A DNA stretch of 64,000 nucleotides, taken from positions 102,089 through 166,088 of the forward strand of contig CAJXSK010000005.1 of the NCBI GenBank assembly GCA_913061075.1. The letters run 5' to 3'. Under the pieces are notes generated by a model. It was given only the letters and a program-made list of their open reading frames with translations, had not been told where the DNA came from and made no database searches. Of the stretch, positions 44,875 through 54,311 are shown in pieces. Each line of letters opens with the position of its first letter. The stretch's first letter is position 1. The position numbers and the translations under genes were made by a program. Source of the stretch: an uncultured Piscirickettsiaceae bacterium. GTDB lineage: Bacteria > Pseudomonadota > Gammaproteobacteria > Methylococcales > Cycloclasticaceae.

Positions 44875-45203
44875 GATGGTTATTGCTAGCAGGAGGGAAA
44901 TGAAGCAAGGCTTGAGTGGTCCTTTTCATATCTATTTAGGATTTTTTGTATCGCTTAATTATACCTAAAGGGTATAAAGTATTTGGTGCATATTGCTAAG
45001 TTAAGACGGCGTTTCGTTTTTATGTCGATTTAATCATTTTCGGGCTTATAGCTGCAAGTCATCGATACTTATCAATTATTGGCATTAGAATTATCGCGTT
45101 TAGTATTCGCTGTTGGTATTCTGGACATGTGCTGATATAGCTTATATGCTTACTCCGGCTTGACAGCATTAGCTGTAAAAATAAGCTCATGTACAAAAAC
45201 TAT
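44875..45203. promoter_or_regulatory. Intergenic region upstream of metY with two inverted repeats
   Basis: This region has no convincing gene. Two palindromes stand out. TTATACC-TAAAG-GGTATAA lies at 44959-44977. ACAGC-ATTA-GCTGT lies at 45163-45176 and overlaps a perfect -35 TTGACA (45160-45165) reading toward metY; the matching -10 (TAAGCT at 16 bp) is weak. No MetJ box array and no recognisable SAM riboswitch were seen. The second palindrome is placed to control metY transcription. Confidence 0.5.
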
Positions 45204-45247
45204 TTTAAAAACAATGATATAGGAGTTTAAAAACAATGATATAGGAG
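45204..45247 (+). repeat. Perfect tandem duplication of a 22-bp ribosome-binding segment
   Basis: Two identical 22-bp copies (45204-45225 and 45226-45247) each contain ATGATATAGGAG. The second AGGAG (45243-45247) is the metY ribosome site, 5 bp before ATG 45253. The first AGGAG precedes the ATG of the second copy by 10 bp; that ATG opens a two-codon frame ATG-ATA-TAG whose stop overlaps the metY ribosome site. The copy number could change by slippage. Confidence 0.85.
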
Positions 45248-45252
45248 ATTAA

Positions 45253-46527
45253 ATGAAATTAGAAACAATCGCACTCCATAGTGGCTATGAAACAGACCCA
45301 ACCACTAATGCGGCTACTACGCCAATTTACCAAACTACATCGTATACCTTTGACAGCACTCAACATGGTGCGGACCTATTCGATTTAAAAGTACCGGGTA
45401 ATATTTATTCACGCATTATGAATCCAACCAATGCGGTGCTTGAGCAGCGTGTGGCTGAAATGGAAGGTGGTATTGCAGGGCTAGCGCTATCGTCAGGAAT
45501 GGCGGCGATCACCTATGCAATTCAGTGTATTACGAGTGTGGGTAGAAACATTGTTAGTACCAGCCAATTATATGGAGGAACCTATAATTTCTTCGCGCAT
45601 ACATTGCCTCAGCAAGGTGTTGAAACACGTTTTGCGTCATATGATGATTTTGCTGCATTGGAAAGTTTGATTGATGACAAAACCAGTGCGGTATTTTGTG
45701 AGTCTATTGGTAACCCAGGTGGCAATGTGGTGGACCTTGCTAAATTGGCAGAGATTGCCCACCGTCATGGTGTGCCACTTATTGTCGATAATACGGTGGC
45801 AACGCCTATCTTATGTCGTCCGATTGAACACGGCGCAGACATTGTTATTCATTCGTTAACAAAATATATCGGCGGGCATGGAACAACGATTGGCGGAATG
45901 ATTGTTGATTCAGGTAAATTTGATTGGGCTGAAAACAAAGAACGTTTCCCAATGTTGAATGAACCGGACCCTTCCTATCATGGTGTTGTGTATACAGAAG
46001 CATTAGGCCCCGCGGCTTTTATTGGGCGTTGCCGTGTTGTGCCGTTACGTAATACAGGGTCTGCATTGGCTGCGCATAGTGCATTTTTGCTTATGCAAGG
46101 GCTTGAAACATTGGCATTACGAATGGAACGCCATTGTGAAAACACCGAGAAAGTGGCTGAATACCTTAAAAAACAATCCCAGGTTGAATGGGTTAATTAT
46201 GCTGGCTTAAGCAGTAGCCCAGACTATGATACATGCCAAAAAACATGCGGTGGTAAAGCATCGGGCATTATTAGTTTTGGTATTAAAGGTGGCGCTGAGG
46301 CGGGCGGTAAATTTATTGATGCGCTGCAAATGATTCTACGTCTGGTGAACATAGGCGATGCAAAGTCATTAGCTTGTCATCCTGCATCAACAACACACCG
46401 TCAATTAAGCCCAGAAGAGTTAGCGACAGTGGGTGTTAGTGAGGACATGATTAGGTTGTCAGTAGGCATTGAGCATATAGATGACATTATTGCTGATATA
46501 GAACAGGCTCTTGCTGCAGCAAAGTAA
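45253..46527 (+). CDS. metY: O-acetylhomoserine aminocarboxypropyltransferase (sulfhydrylase)
   Basis: A 424-residue PLP enzyme of the Cys/Met metabolism family. Key features are TPIYQTTSYTF near the start, SGMAAITYAI, the Asp segment IVDNTVATP, the PLP lysine in HSLTKYIGGHGTTIGG (about 205), and SLACHPASTTHRQLS near the C-terminus, as in MetY rather than MetB or MetC. It makes homocysteine directly from O-acetylhomoserine and sulfide. A strong AGGAG site lies 5 bp upstream in a duplicated leader. It fits the sulfur theme of the 11-14 kb module. Confidence 0.93.
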   Translation: MKLETIALHSGYETDPTTNAATTPIYQTTSYTFDSTQHGADLFDLKVPGNIYSRIMNPTNAVLEQRVAEMEGGIAGLALSSGMAAITYAIQCITSVGRNIVSTSQLYGGTYNFFAHTLPQQGVETRFASYDDFAALESLIDDKTSAVFCESIGNPGGNVVDLAKLAEIAHRHGVPLIVDNTVATPILCRPIEHGADIVIHSLTKYIGGHGTTIGGMIVDSGKFDWAENKERFPMLNEPDPSYHGVVYTEALGPAAFIGRCRVVPLRNTGSALAAHSAFLLMQGLETLALRMERHCENTEKVAEYLKKQSQVEWVNYAGLSSSPDYDTCQKTCGGKASGIISFGIKGGAEAGGKFIDALQMILRLVNIGDAKSLACHPASTTHRQLSPEELATVGVSEDMIRLSVGIEHIDDIIADIEQALAAAK

Positions 46528-46531
46528 CGAT

Positions 46532-46565
46532 AAAAGCCTTTACTCAGTATGAGTAAAGGCTTTTT
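46532..46565. terminator. Intrinsic bidirectional terminator
   Basis: AAAAGCCTTTACTC pairs with GAGTAAAGGCTTTT around AGTAT, followed by a T. It ends metY and, on the other strand, the SLC13 gene. Confidence 0.9.
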
Positions 46566-46590
46566 AATTCTGGGCTATCTTTTGTAGCTA

Positions 46591-47973
46591 CTATGCGAGC
46601 AGGAACCAGCATAAGCCAGAAATTATTACTGTTCCAATTAAGTTTAGGATAAACCCTTCTTTAGCCATTTGGTTGCTGTGCACGTGACCACTGCTAAAGA
46701 CAATAGTATTAGGTGCTGTGGCGACGGGGAGCATGAAGGCACAACTGGCGCTGAAGGTAGCGGGAATCATCAGTAGCAATGGGTCAATGTCGGCATTAAT
46801 CGCGGTGGCGGCTAATACAGGCATTAGCATGGCAGTGGTGGCGGTATTGCTGGTGGCTTCAGTCATAAAGGTAACGGCTAGCGCAATAACCGCCATCATG
46901 CCGATAAGACTAAATGCAGTAACGGCGGATAGTTGTTCGCCCAGTTGAGTGCTGAGGCCGGAAATAACAAAGGCTTTGGCGAGGCAAATGCCGCCACTAA
47001 ACAATAATAAAATACCCCAAGGGATTTGTTGCGCAGTTTTCCAATCCAGTAGTTTTTGTTTGTTGCCATTGGGTAGAACGAATAAAGCAATAACGGCGAG
47101 CAACGCTACAGAAGCATCATTGGCGTGTGGTAAATTTAACCAACCACTCCAGCCACCAAAAGGTTCTCGGCGAGTTATCCACAGTAAAGCGGTTATACCG
47201 AATATGATGGTGACGCGAATTTCATGGACGCTCCACTTGCCTACTCTTGGTAAGTGTAAATGTCCCTTGTTGTCGAGCTTTCGGGTGAGCCAAAGCCAAA
47301 TAATCGGGATAAACAGTATGACTATAGGCAATGCCCAGCTCATCCATTGGTTAAAACTGATTTGTAGTCCGGTGTTTTCTTCATATACTTGCATAAACAC
47401 AAGATTGGGCGGTGTGCCAATAGGTGTGCTCATGCCACCGACGCTAGCAGCATACGCTAGGCCGAGTAAAAGGGGTAAGGCGAGTTTTTTATTATCTGTA
47501 CTGTCGATAACGGCAAGTGCAACGGGTAATAGCATCAATGTGGCGGCAGTATTGGAAATCCACATACTTAAGGTAGCAGAGGCCACCATAAAACCTAAAA
47601 CGAGACGTTTTGGATTGTCATTACCAAACCAATGAACCATCGTTAGGGCTAAGCGAAGGTGCGCGCCACAATGTGCGATAGCGGTAGACAGTAAAAAGCC
47701 GCCTAATAATAACAGTATCAGTTTATTCCCATAAGACGCAGCAACTTGGTCAGCTGTTAATACGCCGGTCAATGGAAAAATCGCTAAAGGTAATAAAGAA
47801 GTGATGGGGATAGGGACGGGTTCGAAAATCCACCAAATAACACACCACACAGCAACAGCCGCAGTAATGGCTATGTTGCTTGTTAGGCTAGTATTTAGCC
47901 AATAAAAAGTGAGTGTCGCGAGTAGTGGCCCGACGAATAAAAAGAGACGTTTTAAATTTAACTGTTGGTTCAA
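46591..47973 (-). CDS. SLC13/DASS family sodium-coupled anion symporter
   Basis: A 460-residue inner-membrane protein with about 11 helices plus re-entrant loops. Both SNT sodium-site motifs are present: SNTAATLMLLP (about 135-145) and TSNTATTAMLMP (about 375-386), with PIGTPPNLVF between them. The family imports di- or tricarboxylates or sulfate. Its start overlaps the upstream porin stop by 4 bp, so channel and importer are made together. Confidence 0.88.
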   Translation of the reverse strand: MNQQLNLKRLFLFVGPLLATLTFYWLNTSLTSNIAITAAVAVWCVIWWIFEPVPIPITSLLPLAIFPLTGVLTADQVAASYGNKLILLLLGGFLLSTAIAHCGAHLRLALTMVHWFGNDNPKRLVLGFMVASATLSMWISNTAATLMLLPVALAVIDSTDNKKLALPLLLGLAYAASVGGMSTPIGTPPNLVFMQVYEENTGLQISFNQWMSWALPIVILFIPIIWLWLTRKLDNKGHLHLPRVGKWSVHEIRVTIIFGITALLWITRREPFGGWSGWLNLPHANDASVALLAVIALFVLPNGNKQKLLDWKTAQQIPWGILLLFSGGICLAKAFVISGLSTQLGEQLSAVTAFSLIGMMAVIALAVTFMTEATSNTATTAMLMPVLAATAINADIDPLLLMIPATFSASCAFMLPVATAPNTIVFSSGHVHSNQMAKEGFILNLIGTVIISGLCWFLLA

Positions 47974-49289
47974 AATTTAAATACAAGGTTAACTAGTGCT
48001 AACAATTGGCTATTCTCTGTTTTGTTAGCAAATAAGGGTAGGCCATTACCATCATATCTATCGTATTTTAATTCGGGGATGATATTGAAGTAAGGGTTGA
48101 TTTGCCAATCTAAGTTAGTTGTTAAAGCATAAACCTCACCGGGTGACCCAGAAAATTGAACATTGGCACCTACTTTGTCTTTGACCCATTCAGCGCGTGT
48201 ATTGAGATGCAAATTAGGGTTGAGTTGGTAACGCAAGGCAACAAATGAACCGTACCACTCGGCATCTTCAATAATAAATTGTGGCGCTGGTTGAATGTCT
48301 CCTGCTTCTTGAGAACCGTAGAATAGCTCAAGGATTGCTTCAAGTTTTGGGGAGAATTTGTGCATTAAGGTGATATTGCCAGCGAAGCGGTTAAGGTCTT
48401 TGCCTGTACTGCTTAGAGCGAAAAATTGTGAGCCGCCTTTTGCGGGCGCTTCACCAAAGTCATCAGCGCCATTGCCATACATCAACTCAATGTCTATGCC
48501 GGATTGCATGTTGGGTGTTCTATAGCGCAAGCCTGCCAAATAGAATAAGTCGCCGTTGCGGTTATCAAAATTGTTCCAACCTGTGGTAATACCGCCTTCA
48601 ATACTTAAAAGGCCAAAATTACGGCTAGTAGGTAGTTTAATAGAGGTCAACACGCCGACGTGTTTTACCGGGGAAAATAGTAGTTCGTATGAAGCGGTGG
48701 CAAACCAACGAGGTGGTGCAAAAGGGTAGCCAATTTCTCGTGCCAAAGGTGACATAAAACTACCGACCATTATATTCATGCCATCAAAGTAGGGTAGGTA
48801 AACATCCAAATACCATTGTGGGATTGATAATTTTTCGTCATGGTTATCATCAAAGTCAAAATCATCGATGCCACTAACGCGCAGAAATTGAGAATCTGTG
48901 CCGTAAATAGCTAAAATATTAAACCCTATATCAATCTCTTCACTTCTGGGAGCAGGTGTTGGGGTGATGCGGCTGAGTAAGTTGTGCTTAGGGCTGAATT
49001 TTGTGCTGGGTAAGCAACCATCACCTTTACAAAACATCAGAGCTAACTGATTTAGGTGGAAACCCTCGTCACTGGATAGTGCGCCATTGGGCAAAATGCC
49101 ATCTGTTCCATCGTCATTAAAAACCAAGGTGCTACTGGCCCAGCCAATTAGGGCAAGTTCATTTCTTTGGAGAGTGTCACCAAATATGCTATCTGCAAAT
49201 GAGCCAGGTGCATAAAAATCATCTGTGGCTAAGGTTGGTCCAGATGAAAAAAGAAAAGCAAATAAAATTAATAGTGTGTGTCTAAACAT
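47970..49289 (-). CDS. Outer-membrane beta-barrel porin (BBP2-like)
   Basis: A 439-residue protein with a signal peptide (MFRHTLLILFAFLFSSGPTLA) and alternating beta strands to a terminal LVFKF. Segments such as GNITLMHKFSPKLEAILELFYGS and VALRYQLNPNLHLNTRAEWV resemble the OmpL-like BBP2 porins. A TTG start at 49310 is possible, but the ATG at 49289 has a GAAGG site at 8-bp spacing. It overlaps the SLC13 gene, suggesting a dedicated outer-membrane channel for that importer's organic acid or anion. Confidence 0.75.
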   Translation of the reverse strand: MFRHTLLILFAFLFSSGPTLATDDFYAPGSFADSIFGDTLQRNELALIGWASSTLVFNDDGTDGILPNGALSSDEGFHLNQLALMFCKGDGCLPSTKFSPKHNLLSRITPTPAPRSEEIDIGFNILAIYGTDSQFLRVSGIDDFDFDDNHDEKLSIPQWYLDVYLPYFDGMNIMVGSFMSPLAREIGYPFAPPRWFATASYELLFSPVKHVGVLTSIKLPTSRNFGLLSIEGGITTGWNNFDNRNGDLFYLAGLRYRTPNMQSGIDIELMYGNGADDFGEAPAKGGSQFFALSSTGKDLNRFAGNITLMHKFSPKLEAILELFYGSQEAGDIQPAPQFIIEDAEWYGSFVALRYQLNPNLHLNTRAEWVKDKVGANVQFSGSPGEVYALTTNLDWQINPYFNIIPELKYDRYDGNGLPLFANKTENSQLLALVNLVFKF

Positions 49290-49360
49290 CTTTATAACCT
49301 TCTTATGCAATTAAGATTATTATAAGGGGTATGTTGATAGTAATGATGGTTTTTAAATAT

Positions 49361-49387
49361 AAAAAAAGCCGGTCAAAAGACCGGCTT
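49361..49387 (-). terminator. Intrinsic terminator of the general porin gene
   Basis: Reading leftward, AAGCCGGTC pairs with GACCGGCTT around TTTT and is followed by seven T. It lies 29 bp after the porin stop and precedes the BBP2-like porin gene. Confidence 0.9.
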
Positions 49388-49415
49388 CTTATATTTCAAA
49401 ACGTTTCTAAATAAC

Positions 49416-50396
49416 TTAGAAAGTTTGGATAATACCTAGCGCAATAGTTTCACGATCTGATGATGTATCACCAACAAAATCAGTGTTAGCATCTACGTCA
49501 CTATAAATTAGTGAAAGTGTAGTTTTTGGTGCAATTTTTTGGTAAACACCAAGTGTAATGCTTTCGCCGTTGGTATCACGGTTTAAACCACTTGCGTCTG
49601 AAACATCACCGTATGCAGCTGCAAACTTAGTGTTGTCAGACATTTGGTATGTGCCAGAAACAGCTATAAACTCAGCATCTGTATCGTGGTCTTCGTATGA
49701 TACAGCTAGGCCAAATCCGTTAGCTTTATATGCTGCTGTTACACGAGTTGCATCACCGTCAACGCCATCAGCATCCATGAAGTGTTGTACAGAAGCTGTA
49801 ATACCGCCAGCACTGTAAGTAATGCCGATATTTAATGGATCTTCGCCACCAGTATTTAAGCCACCGTTAGGAGCATTGTCTTCGTCGTCTAGAAAAACCG
49901 CTGCGTTGACTGTAACTGCACCCATGATTTTTGGACTTAGGTAAGCAACACCATTATTTAGCCAGCCGTTTGTTAGGTTGTTTGAATAACCGTGGTTAGA
50001 GCCAGAGTTCAATGGGCCAGCAGATGTATCGTAGAAAGGATCTGTTTTAAGGCCAGCCATTTTATATGGAGATGAAAAACGACCAACCATTACTTTACCA
50101 AATCCACCTTTCACACCAGCGAAGAAGAAACGTTGCGTTGTTCCTGAGCCACCATTTGTGTCATTTTTAGCGCCAAGTTGAAGGTTGTAAAAACCTGTTA
50201 AGCCACCTTCTGTGCCGTATTCGCCTTTTACACCAACGCGAGATGCATTGTTTACGAATTGTGTTTGACTGCTACCAGCAGCAGTGTCTGTTGAAACAAC
50301 AGAGCCACGAAAGTTACCGTATACTTTTGAGTCAGCTATTACTGCTGCAGGTGCTAATACAGCGGCTACAGTTGCTGCTAAAATAAGTTTTTTCAT
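49416..50396 (-). CDS. General (Gram-negative) porin
   Basis: A 326-residue trimeric-porin-type protein with signal peptide MKKLILAATVAAVLAPAAVIA, first strand SKVYGNFRGSVV, then RVGVKGEYGTEGGLTGFYNLQ and GGFGKVMVGRFSSPYKMAG, ending ALGIIQTF with a terminal Phe. It is likely a major diffusion porin. I choose the ATG at 50396 (GGAAG four bases upstream) over 50408. A strong promoter and a leader hairpin precede it, suggesting high and possibly post-transcriptionally regulated expression. Confidence 0.88.
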   Translation of the reverse strand: MKKLILAATVAAVLAPAAVIADSKVYGNFRGSVVSTDTAAGSSQTQFVNNASRVGVKGEYGTEGGLTGFYNLQLGAKNDTNGGSGTTQRFFFAGVKGGFGKVMVGRFSSPYKMAGLKTDPFYDTSAGPLNSGSNHGYSNNLTNGWLNNGVAYLSPKIMGAVTVNAAVFLDDEDNAPNGGLNTGGEDPLNIGITYSAGGITASVQHFMDADGVDGDATRVTAAYKANGFGLAVSYEDHDTDAEFIAVSGTYQMSDNTKFAAAYGDVSDASGLNRDTNGESITLGVYQKIAPKTTLSLIYSDVDANTDFVGDTSSDRETIALGIIQTF

Positions 50397-50426
50397 TTTT
50401 CTTCCCATTTTAATTTAGTTATTATT

Positions 50427-50465
50427 TTTACAACAATGTGACTTAAGAAATTGTCATGTTGTAAA
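50427..50465 (-). promoter_or_regulatory. Hairpin in the porin mRNA leader
   Basis: TTTACAACAATGTGAC (50427-50442) and GTCATGTTGTAAA (50453-50465) pair almost completely, leaving a small bulge and a 10-nt loop. It lies between the predicted start site (about 50485) and the porin start codon, so it would be in the 5' leader. Such leader stems stabilise ompA-type mRNAs or act as targets for small RNAs; an operator is the alternative. Confidence 0.6.
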
Positions 50466-50491
50466 TACGCCACTTTATTGTGGATATAAAG

Positions 50492-50519
50492 ATAATAGCA
50501 GATATTAAAAGCTTGTCTA
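50492..50519 (-). promoter_or_regulatory. Sigma-70 promoter of the general porin
   Basis: Reading leftward, -35 TAGACA (50519-50514) and -10 TATTAT (50497-50492) are 16 bp apart, each one base from consensus. Start would be near 50485, giving a leader of about 90 nt. Confidence 0.7.
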
Positions 50520-50627
50520 CAGGAAGAGCGCTAGTTACAAACGTTTTTGTTATAAAAATATATTGAAGCTATGCTAAAAGGTTATAACAAGTTGTTTTGC
50601 AGACACACCAGTGAAATACTGGCTCGG

Positions 50628-51338
50628 TTAATTAATGAACCGGTTCAGCCTAGCTTGTACCTTTTTTGGGTCAATACCATCGTTAACAGGTATATTAAAC
50701 CGGTTTATTTGTAGTGGTAGTTGCTTATCTACTTCTCTCATTTTGTATTTGTCTAAACGTGAGGTATCAAGATATTCACGTGTAATATTTCCTTGAACAA
50801 TAAGTTCATGCTCACGGATGAGTGGGATGGCTTTTTGGGCGCTAATGACTTTTAGGCCATCAAAAAATATCGTAATACGGGTAGGCAGGCAGGCTTTGTC
50901 ACGTAATTGCGTGATATCAATTTCGCCATATTCTACACATTCTCTGGTTTCATAACTGAGCTTATCATCATCAAGATTAACCGGAGTACCCTTTAGTACG
51001 GTTGCGAAATAGAGTTGGTCTAAGCTGCCGTTGCTAGGAAAGTCACCCGTTTGTTGGGCGTGTTGCATTTGTTCCTTAACGCGCTGGTCAACTTTTTGAT
51101 TAACCTGAGTACCGACTTGTTTTTGAACCTCTAACTGAATTTGTTGTTGGATAGTTTCGGAAGATACGGGTGCAGCAGAGGACCCGGCGCACATAGTAAC
51201 TACTTGCGCATGGGTAAAACCTTTGCTGAGGTATTGGTCAATCTTATCCATAGTGCAGTTGGCCAAGGCGTTACCGCTAAATACCATGATGCAGAGTGCG
51301 ATAAGTAAAGATGTATTAGATGCGTTTTGTATTTTCAT
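50628..51338 (-). CDS. Periplasmic protein of unknown function
   Basis: A 236-residue protein with a signal peptide (cleavage near ALA-NCTM). A short domain bounded by two Cys (NCTMDKIDQYLSKGFTHAQV, then VTMC) is followed by a Gln-rich probable coiled coil (about 60-95) and a mixed C-terminal domain with another Cys pair (ECVEYGEIDITQLRDKAC). The Cys pairs suggest disulfides in the periplasm. I do not recognise the family. It lies between the general porin and ygiQ, all on the minus strand. Confidence 0.7.
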   Translation of the reverse strand: MKIQNASNTSLLIALCIMVFSGNALANCTMDKIDQYLSKGFTHAQVVTMCAGSSAAPVSSETIQQQIQLEVQKQVGTQVNQKVDQRVKEQMQHAQQTGDFPSNGSLDQLYFATVLKGTPVNLDDDKLSYETRECVEYGEIDITQLRDKACLPTRITIFFDGLKVISAQKAIPLIREHELIVQGNITREYLDTSRLDKYKMREVDKQLPLQINRFNIPVNDGIDPKKVQARLNRFIN

Positions 51339-51471
51339 GGATGTGTTCCAGGGAGTTTTAAAATGTTAAAAGGATAATACGTGATAATTTTTAAAATGCA
51401 TAGCCGTTATAAAGTAGAACCTTTATCTAACTACTATGGTGAAAAAATTGTACGGGTAAGGACTATCTGCC

Positions 51472-53619
51472 TTATTTTTTTCGTTTAGACGGTGTGTAAC
51501 CGGCTTTAGTATGTTTGGTTAAAAATGGTTTACCTCGTGGGTGCTGACGAGAATGTTTGCTTGGGGGGCTTGCAGGAATTAAGCAGTTTGGCCCATCGCC
51601 AATCAAGCTTTTTTTGCCCATTTTTAAAAGCAGGTCTTTAATAACTTTCCAATTGCCGCTGTCGTGATAGCGCAATAACGCTTTGTGTAAACGGCGTTGT
51701 TCTAGTGACTTAACAGTGTTGATGCGCTCACTTTTGTAATTAAGACCTTTGAGTGGGTTTCTACCTGTATGGTACATGGTGGTGGCAGTGGCCATGGGTG
51801 ATGGGTAGAAGGTTTGTACCTGATCTGCCTGAAAATTATTTTTCTTTAACCAAAGCGCAAGGTTCACCATGTCGTTATCTTCTGTGCCTGGGTGAGCGGC
51901 GATAAAGTAGGGGATTAAATATTGTTTTTTACCGGCTTTTTTGGTGAATTTCTCGAACATAGTCTTAAACCGGTCGTAGCTGCCAATGCCTGGCTTCATC
52001 ATTTTAGATAAAGGCGCTTGTTCGGTATGTTCAGGTGCTATCTTTAGATAACCGCCAACATGGTGGGTGACGAGTTCTTCAACATATTCAGGGGATTCAA
52101 CTGCGAGGTCATAACGCAAGCCCGAGGCAATTAAAATACGTTTTACACCTTTAATTTTACGCGCTTTCTTATATAGTTTGATTAATGGGTCATGATCGGT
52201 GTTTAGGTTTTCGCAAATACCAGGGTAAACACAGGAAGGCAGTCGGCAAGCCGCTTCAATTTTTGGGTCTTTACAGGCAAGGCGATACATATTCGCTGTA
52301 GGGCCGCCAAGATCTGAAATTGTGCCTGTAAACCCCGGTGTTTTGTCTCGAATGTCTTCTATCTCCTGCAAAATAGACTCTTCGGATCGATTTTGAATAA
52401 TGCGGCCTTCGTGTTCAGTAATCGAACAAAATGTGCAGCCGCCAAAACAACCACGCATGATATTAATAGAGAAACGAATCATCTCGTAGGCCGGAATGGG
52501 CCGCCCTTCGTATTTCGGGTGTGGTACACGTTGATAAGGCAAGCCAAATACTTCGTCCATTTCATCAGTGGATAAAGGAATGGGTGGCGGTGTTAGCCAA
52601 ACATCTTTACCGTCATTTTCCTGAACAAGAGCACGGGCATTGCCGGGGTTGGTCTCTAAATGTAAAACCCTTGAAGCGTGCGCATATAAAACAGGGTCGC
52701 TTTTTACTTTTTTATATGACGGTAAGCGAATAACCGTTTTTGAACGGTCTGTTTTACTGTGTTTGGGTAGAAATTTAAGTGTAACGACTTGGCTACCATC
52801 GTTAGCATTTGGTGCGCTACTTATTTGGCATTTGCCGCCAGTGGCCGCAGCTCGTTCTTCATCAGTTTGGTAGGGGTTGGTGTGCTGCTCAACTTTGCCG
52901 GGCCTGTCCACACGGGTTGAGTCAATTAGTGTCCAACCATTGGGCAATGTATTACGTACAAACGCGGTGCCACGAATATCAGTTATATTGGCAATGGGTT
53001 CGTTCATGGATAGGCGGTTAGCTAACTCCGTTATGGCGCGCTCGGCATTGCCGTATAACAACATATCAGCTTGTGAATCGACTAAAACAGAACGCCTGAC
53101 TTCATCGTCCCAGTAATCGTAGTGTGCAATGCGGCGCAGGCTAGCTTCGATACTGCCTATGATAATAGGTGAGTCTGGAAATGCTTCTTTGCAGCGTTGG
53201 GTGTATACGATGACGGCGCGGTCTGGCCGATGGCCAGCTTTATCGTTTGGCGTATAGGCATCGTCTGAACGCGCACGTTTATCCGCGGTGTAACGGTTAA
53301 TCATTGAGTCCATGTTACCGGCGGCGATACCAAAAAATAAATTGGGCTTGCCTAGCTCAGCAAAATCATTAGCGCTTTGCCAATTTGGTTGGTCAATAAT
53401 ACCAACGCGGAAGCCTTGTTTTTCGAGCAATCGACCTATAACCGCCATACCGAAGCTAGGGTGATCAACATAGGCATCGCCGGTGACGATGATGATGTCG
53501 CAGCTATCCCATCCAAGCGTATCCATCTCGGCGCGAGTGGTTGGTAAAAATGGCGCGATACCATAGCATTCTGCCCAATATTTAGGATAGGACGAGAGGG
53601 GTGCAGCTAATGGCATCAT
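51472..53619 (-). CDS. YgiQ family radical SAM protein
   Basis: A 715-residue protein. The radical-SAM cluster motif is [18 protein letters not shown] near 390, with the C-x3-C-x2-C spacing. The N-terminal region has [20 protein letters not shown], as in YgiQ, and the C-terminus is basic ([13 protein letters not shown], ending SKRKK). YgiQ enzymes are conserved but their reaction is unestablished. The start overlaps the stop of the upstream DUF1499 gene by 4 bp. Confidence 0.93.
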   Translation of the reverse strand: MMPLAAPLSSYPKYWAECYGIAPFLPTTRAEMDTLGWDSCDIIIVTGDAYVDHPSFGMAVIGRLLEKQGFRVGIIDQPNWQSANDFAELGKPNLFFGIAAGNMDSMINRYTADKRARSDDAYTPNDKAGHRPDRAVIVYTQRCKEAFPDSPIIIGSIEASLRRIAHYDYWDDEVRRSVLVDSQADMLLYGNAERAITELANRLSMNEPIANITDIRGTAFVRNTLPNGWTLIDSTRVDRPGKVEQHTNPYQTDEERAAATGGKCQISSAPNANDGSQVVTLKFLPKHSKTDRSKTVIRLPSYKKVKSDPVLYAHASRVLHLETNPGNARALVQENDGKDVWLTPPPIPLSTDEMDEVFGLPYQRVPHPKYEGRPIPAYEMIRFSINIMRGCFGGCTFCSITEHEGRIIQNRSEESILQEIEDIRDKTPGFTGTISDLGGPTANMYRLACKDPKIEAACRLPSCVYPGICENLNTDHDPLIKLYKKARKIKGVKRILIASGLRYDLAVESPEYVEELVTHHVGGYLKIAPEHTEQAPLSKMMKPGIGSYDRFKTMFEKFTKKAGKKQYLIPYFIAAHPGTEDNDMVNLALWLKKNNFQADQVQTFYPSPMATATTMYHTGRNPLKGLNYKSERINTVKSLEQRRLHKALLRYHDSGNWKVIKDLLLKMGKKSLIGDGPNCLIPASPPSKHSRQHPRGKPFLTKHTKAGYTPSKRKK

Positions 53620-54029
53620 TGGATGATTCCTTGTTCTTTTAAAATGGAGCGAAGTTTTTCAACTCGCCGCCTGTTAACGCCAAAATCGTAATGCCCGGTT
53701 CTTGACGCGGAACGCACATGGATGGTGTTGTTGTCGATAATTAAATCTAGGTCGTCCACAAATCCAAAAACACGACTGGTGAATTCTGCGTGTAGCTTAT
53801 CATCTTCATGACTAATATTCGTTCGCGCGTCAACTTGGCTAACCAGTTCAGCCAGTTGTGTCATATTGATTGGTGGTGTTTTTGTTAATATAAACGGCGC
53901 GATTGTATGTTCATCGCTGGCTTGACTGGATACACAGTTAGGCTTGTTAGGGCAGGCCTTAAGGTGAATGGATTTAGCAGCGCTGGTTGACGACATAATC
54001 AGGATTAAAATGAATAAAAGGGTGTTCAT
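53616..54029 (-). CDS. DUF1499 domain-containing protein
   Basis: A 137-residue exported protein with a signal peptide ([18 protein letters not shown]), the family-typical [20 protein letters not shown], and [17 protein letters not shown]. No function is known for the family. It is translationally coupled to ygiQ downstream and lies 51 bp after tatA. Confidence 0.88.
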   Translation of the reverse strand: MNTLLFILILIMSSTSAAKSIHLKACPNKPNCVSSQASDEHTIAPFILTKTPPINMTQLAELVSQVDARTNISHEDDKLHAEFTSRVFGFVDDLDLIIDNNTIHVRSASRTGHYDFGVNRRRVEKLRSILKEQGIIQ

Positions 54030-54080
54030 TGTTGACGTAACACGGTGGGTGTCAAAATTAGGTTAAACCAAGGAGTTAAC

Positions 54081-54275
54081 CTATTGTTTTGTACTGTTGT
54101 TAGAAGCCGGCGCTTGTTCTTCTTTGATGACTTTGCCTTCTTTTTTCATAGCACCTTTAAAGCCTTTAATAGCACCGCCTAAGTCGCCGCCTAGGTTTTT
54201 TAAACGTTTAGTACCAAATAATAAAAGAACGATAACAAGAATAATAATTAACTGCCAAATACCAATGCCGGCCAT
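54081..54275 (-). CDS. tatA: Sec-independent translocase subunit TatA
   Basis: A 64-residue protein with the single helix, the FG hinge (LLFGTKRL), the amphipathic helix [18 protein letters not shown], and a short polar tail. It forms the pore-like assembly of the twin-arginine system. An AGAGG site precedes the ATG. In many gammaproteobacteria hisIE is followed by tatABC; here tatB and tatC are absent and DUF1499 follows, so the remaining Tat genes must be elsewhere. Confidence 0.93.
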   Translation of the reverse strand: MAGIGIWQLIIILVIVLLLFGTKRLKNLGGDLGGAIKGFKGAMKKEGKVIKEEQAPASNNSTKQ

Positions 54276-54311
54276 GGGAACCTCTTAGATAGTGGTGTAA
54301 GTACTTGTATT

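Noticed and set aside
44875-45252. SAM-type riboswitch upstream of metY
   Set aside because: I could not find the conserved core or a terminator/anti-terminator pair; an Infernal search would settle it.
46949-47635. 228-codon + strand frame opposite the SLC13 gene
   Set aside because: It is a shadow of a membrane-protein gene, with no ribosome site and no family resemblance.
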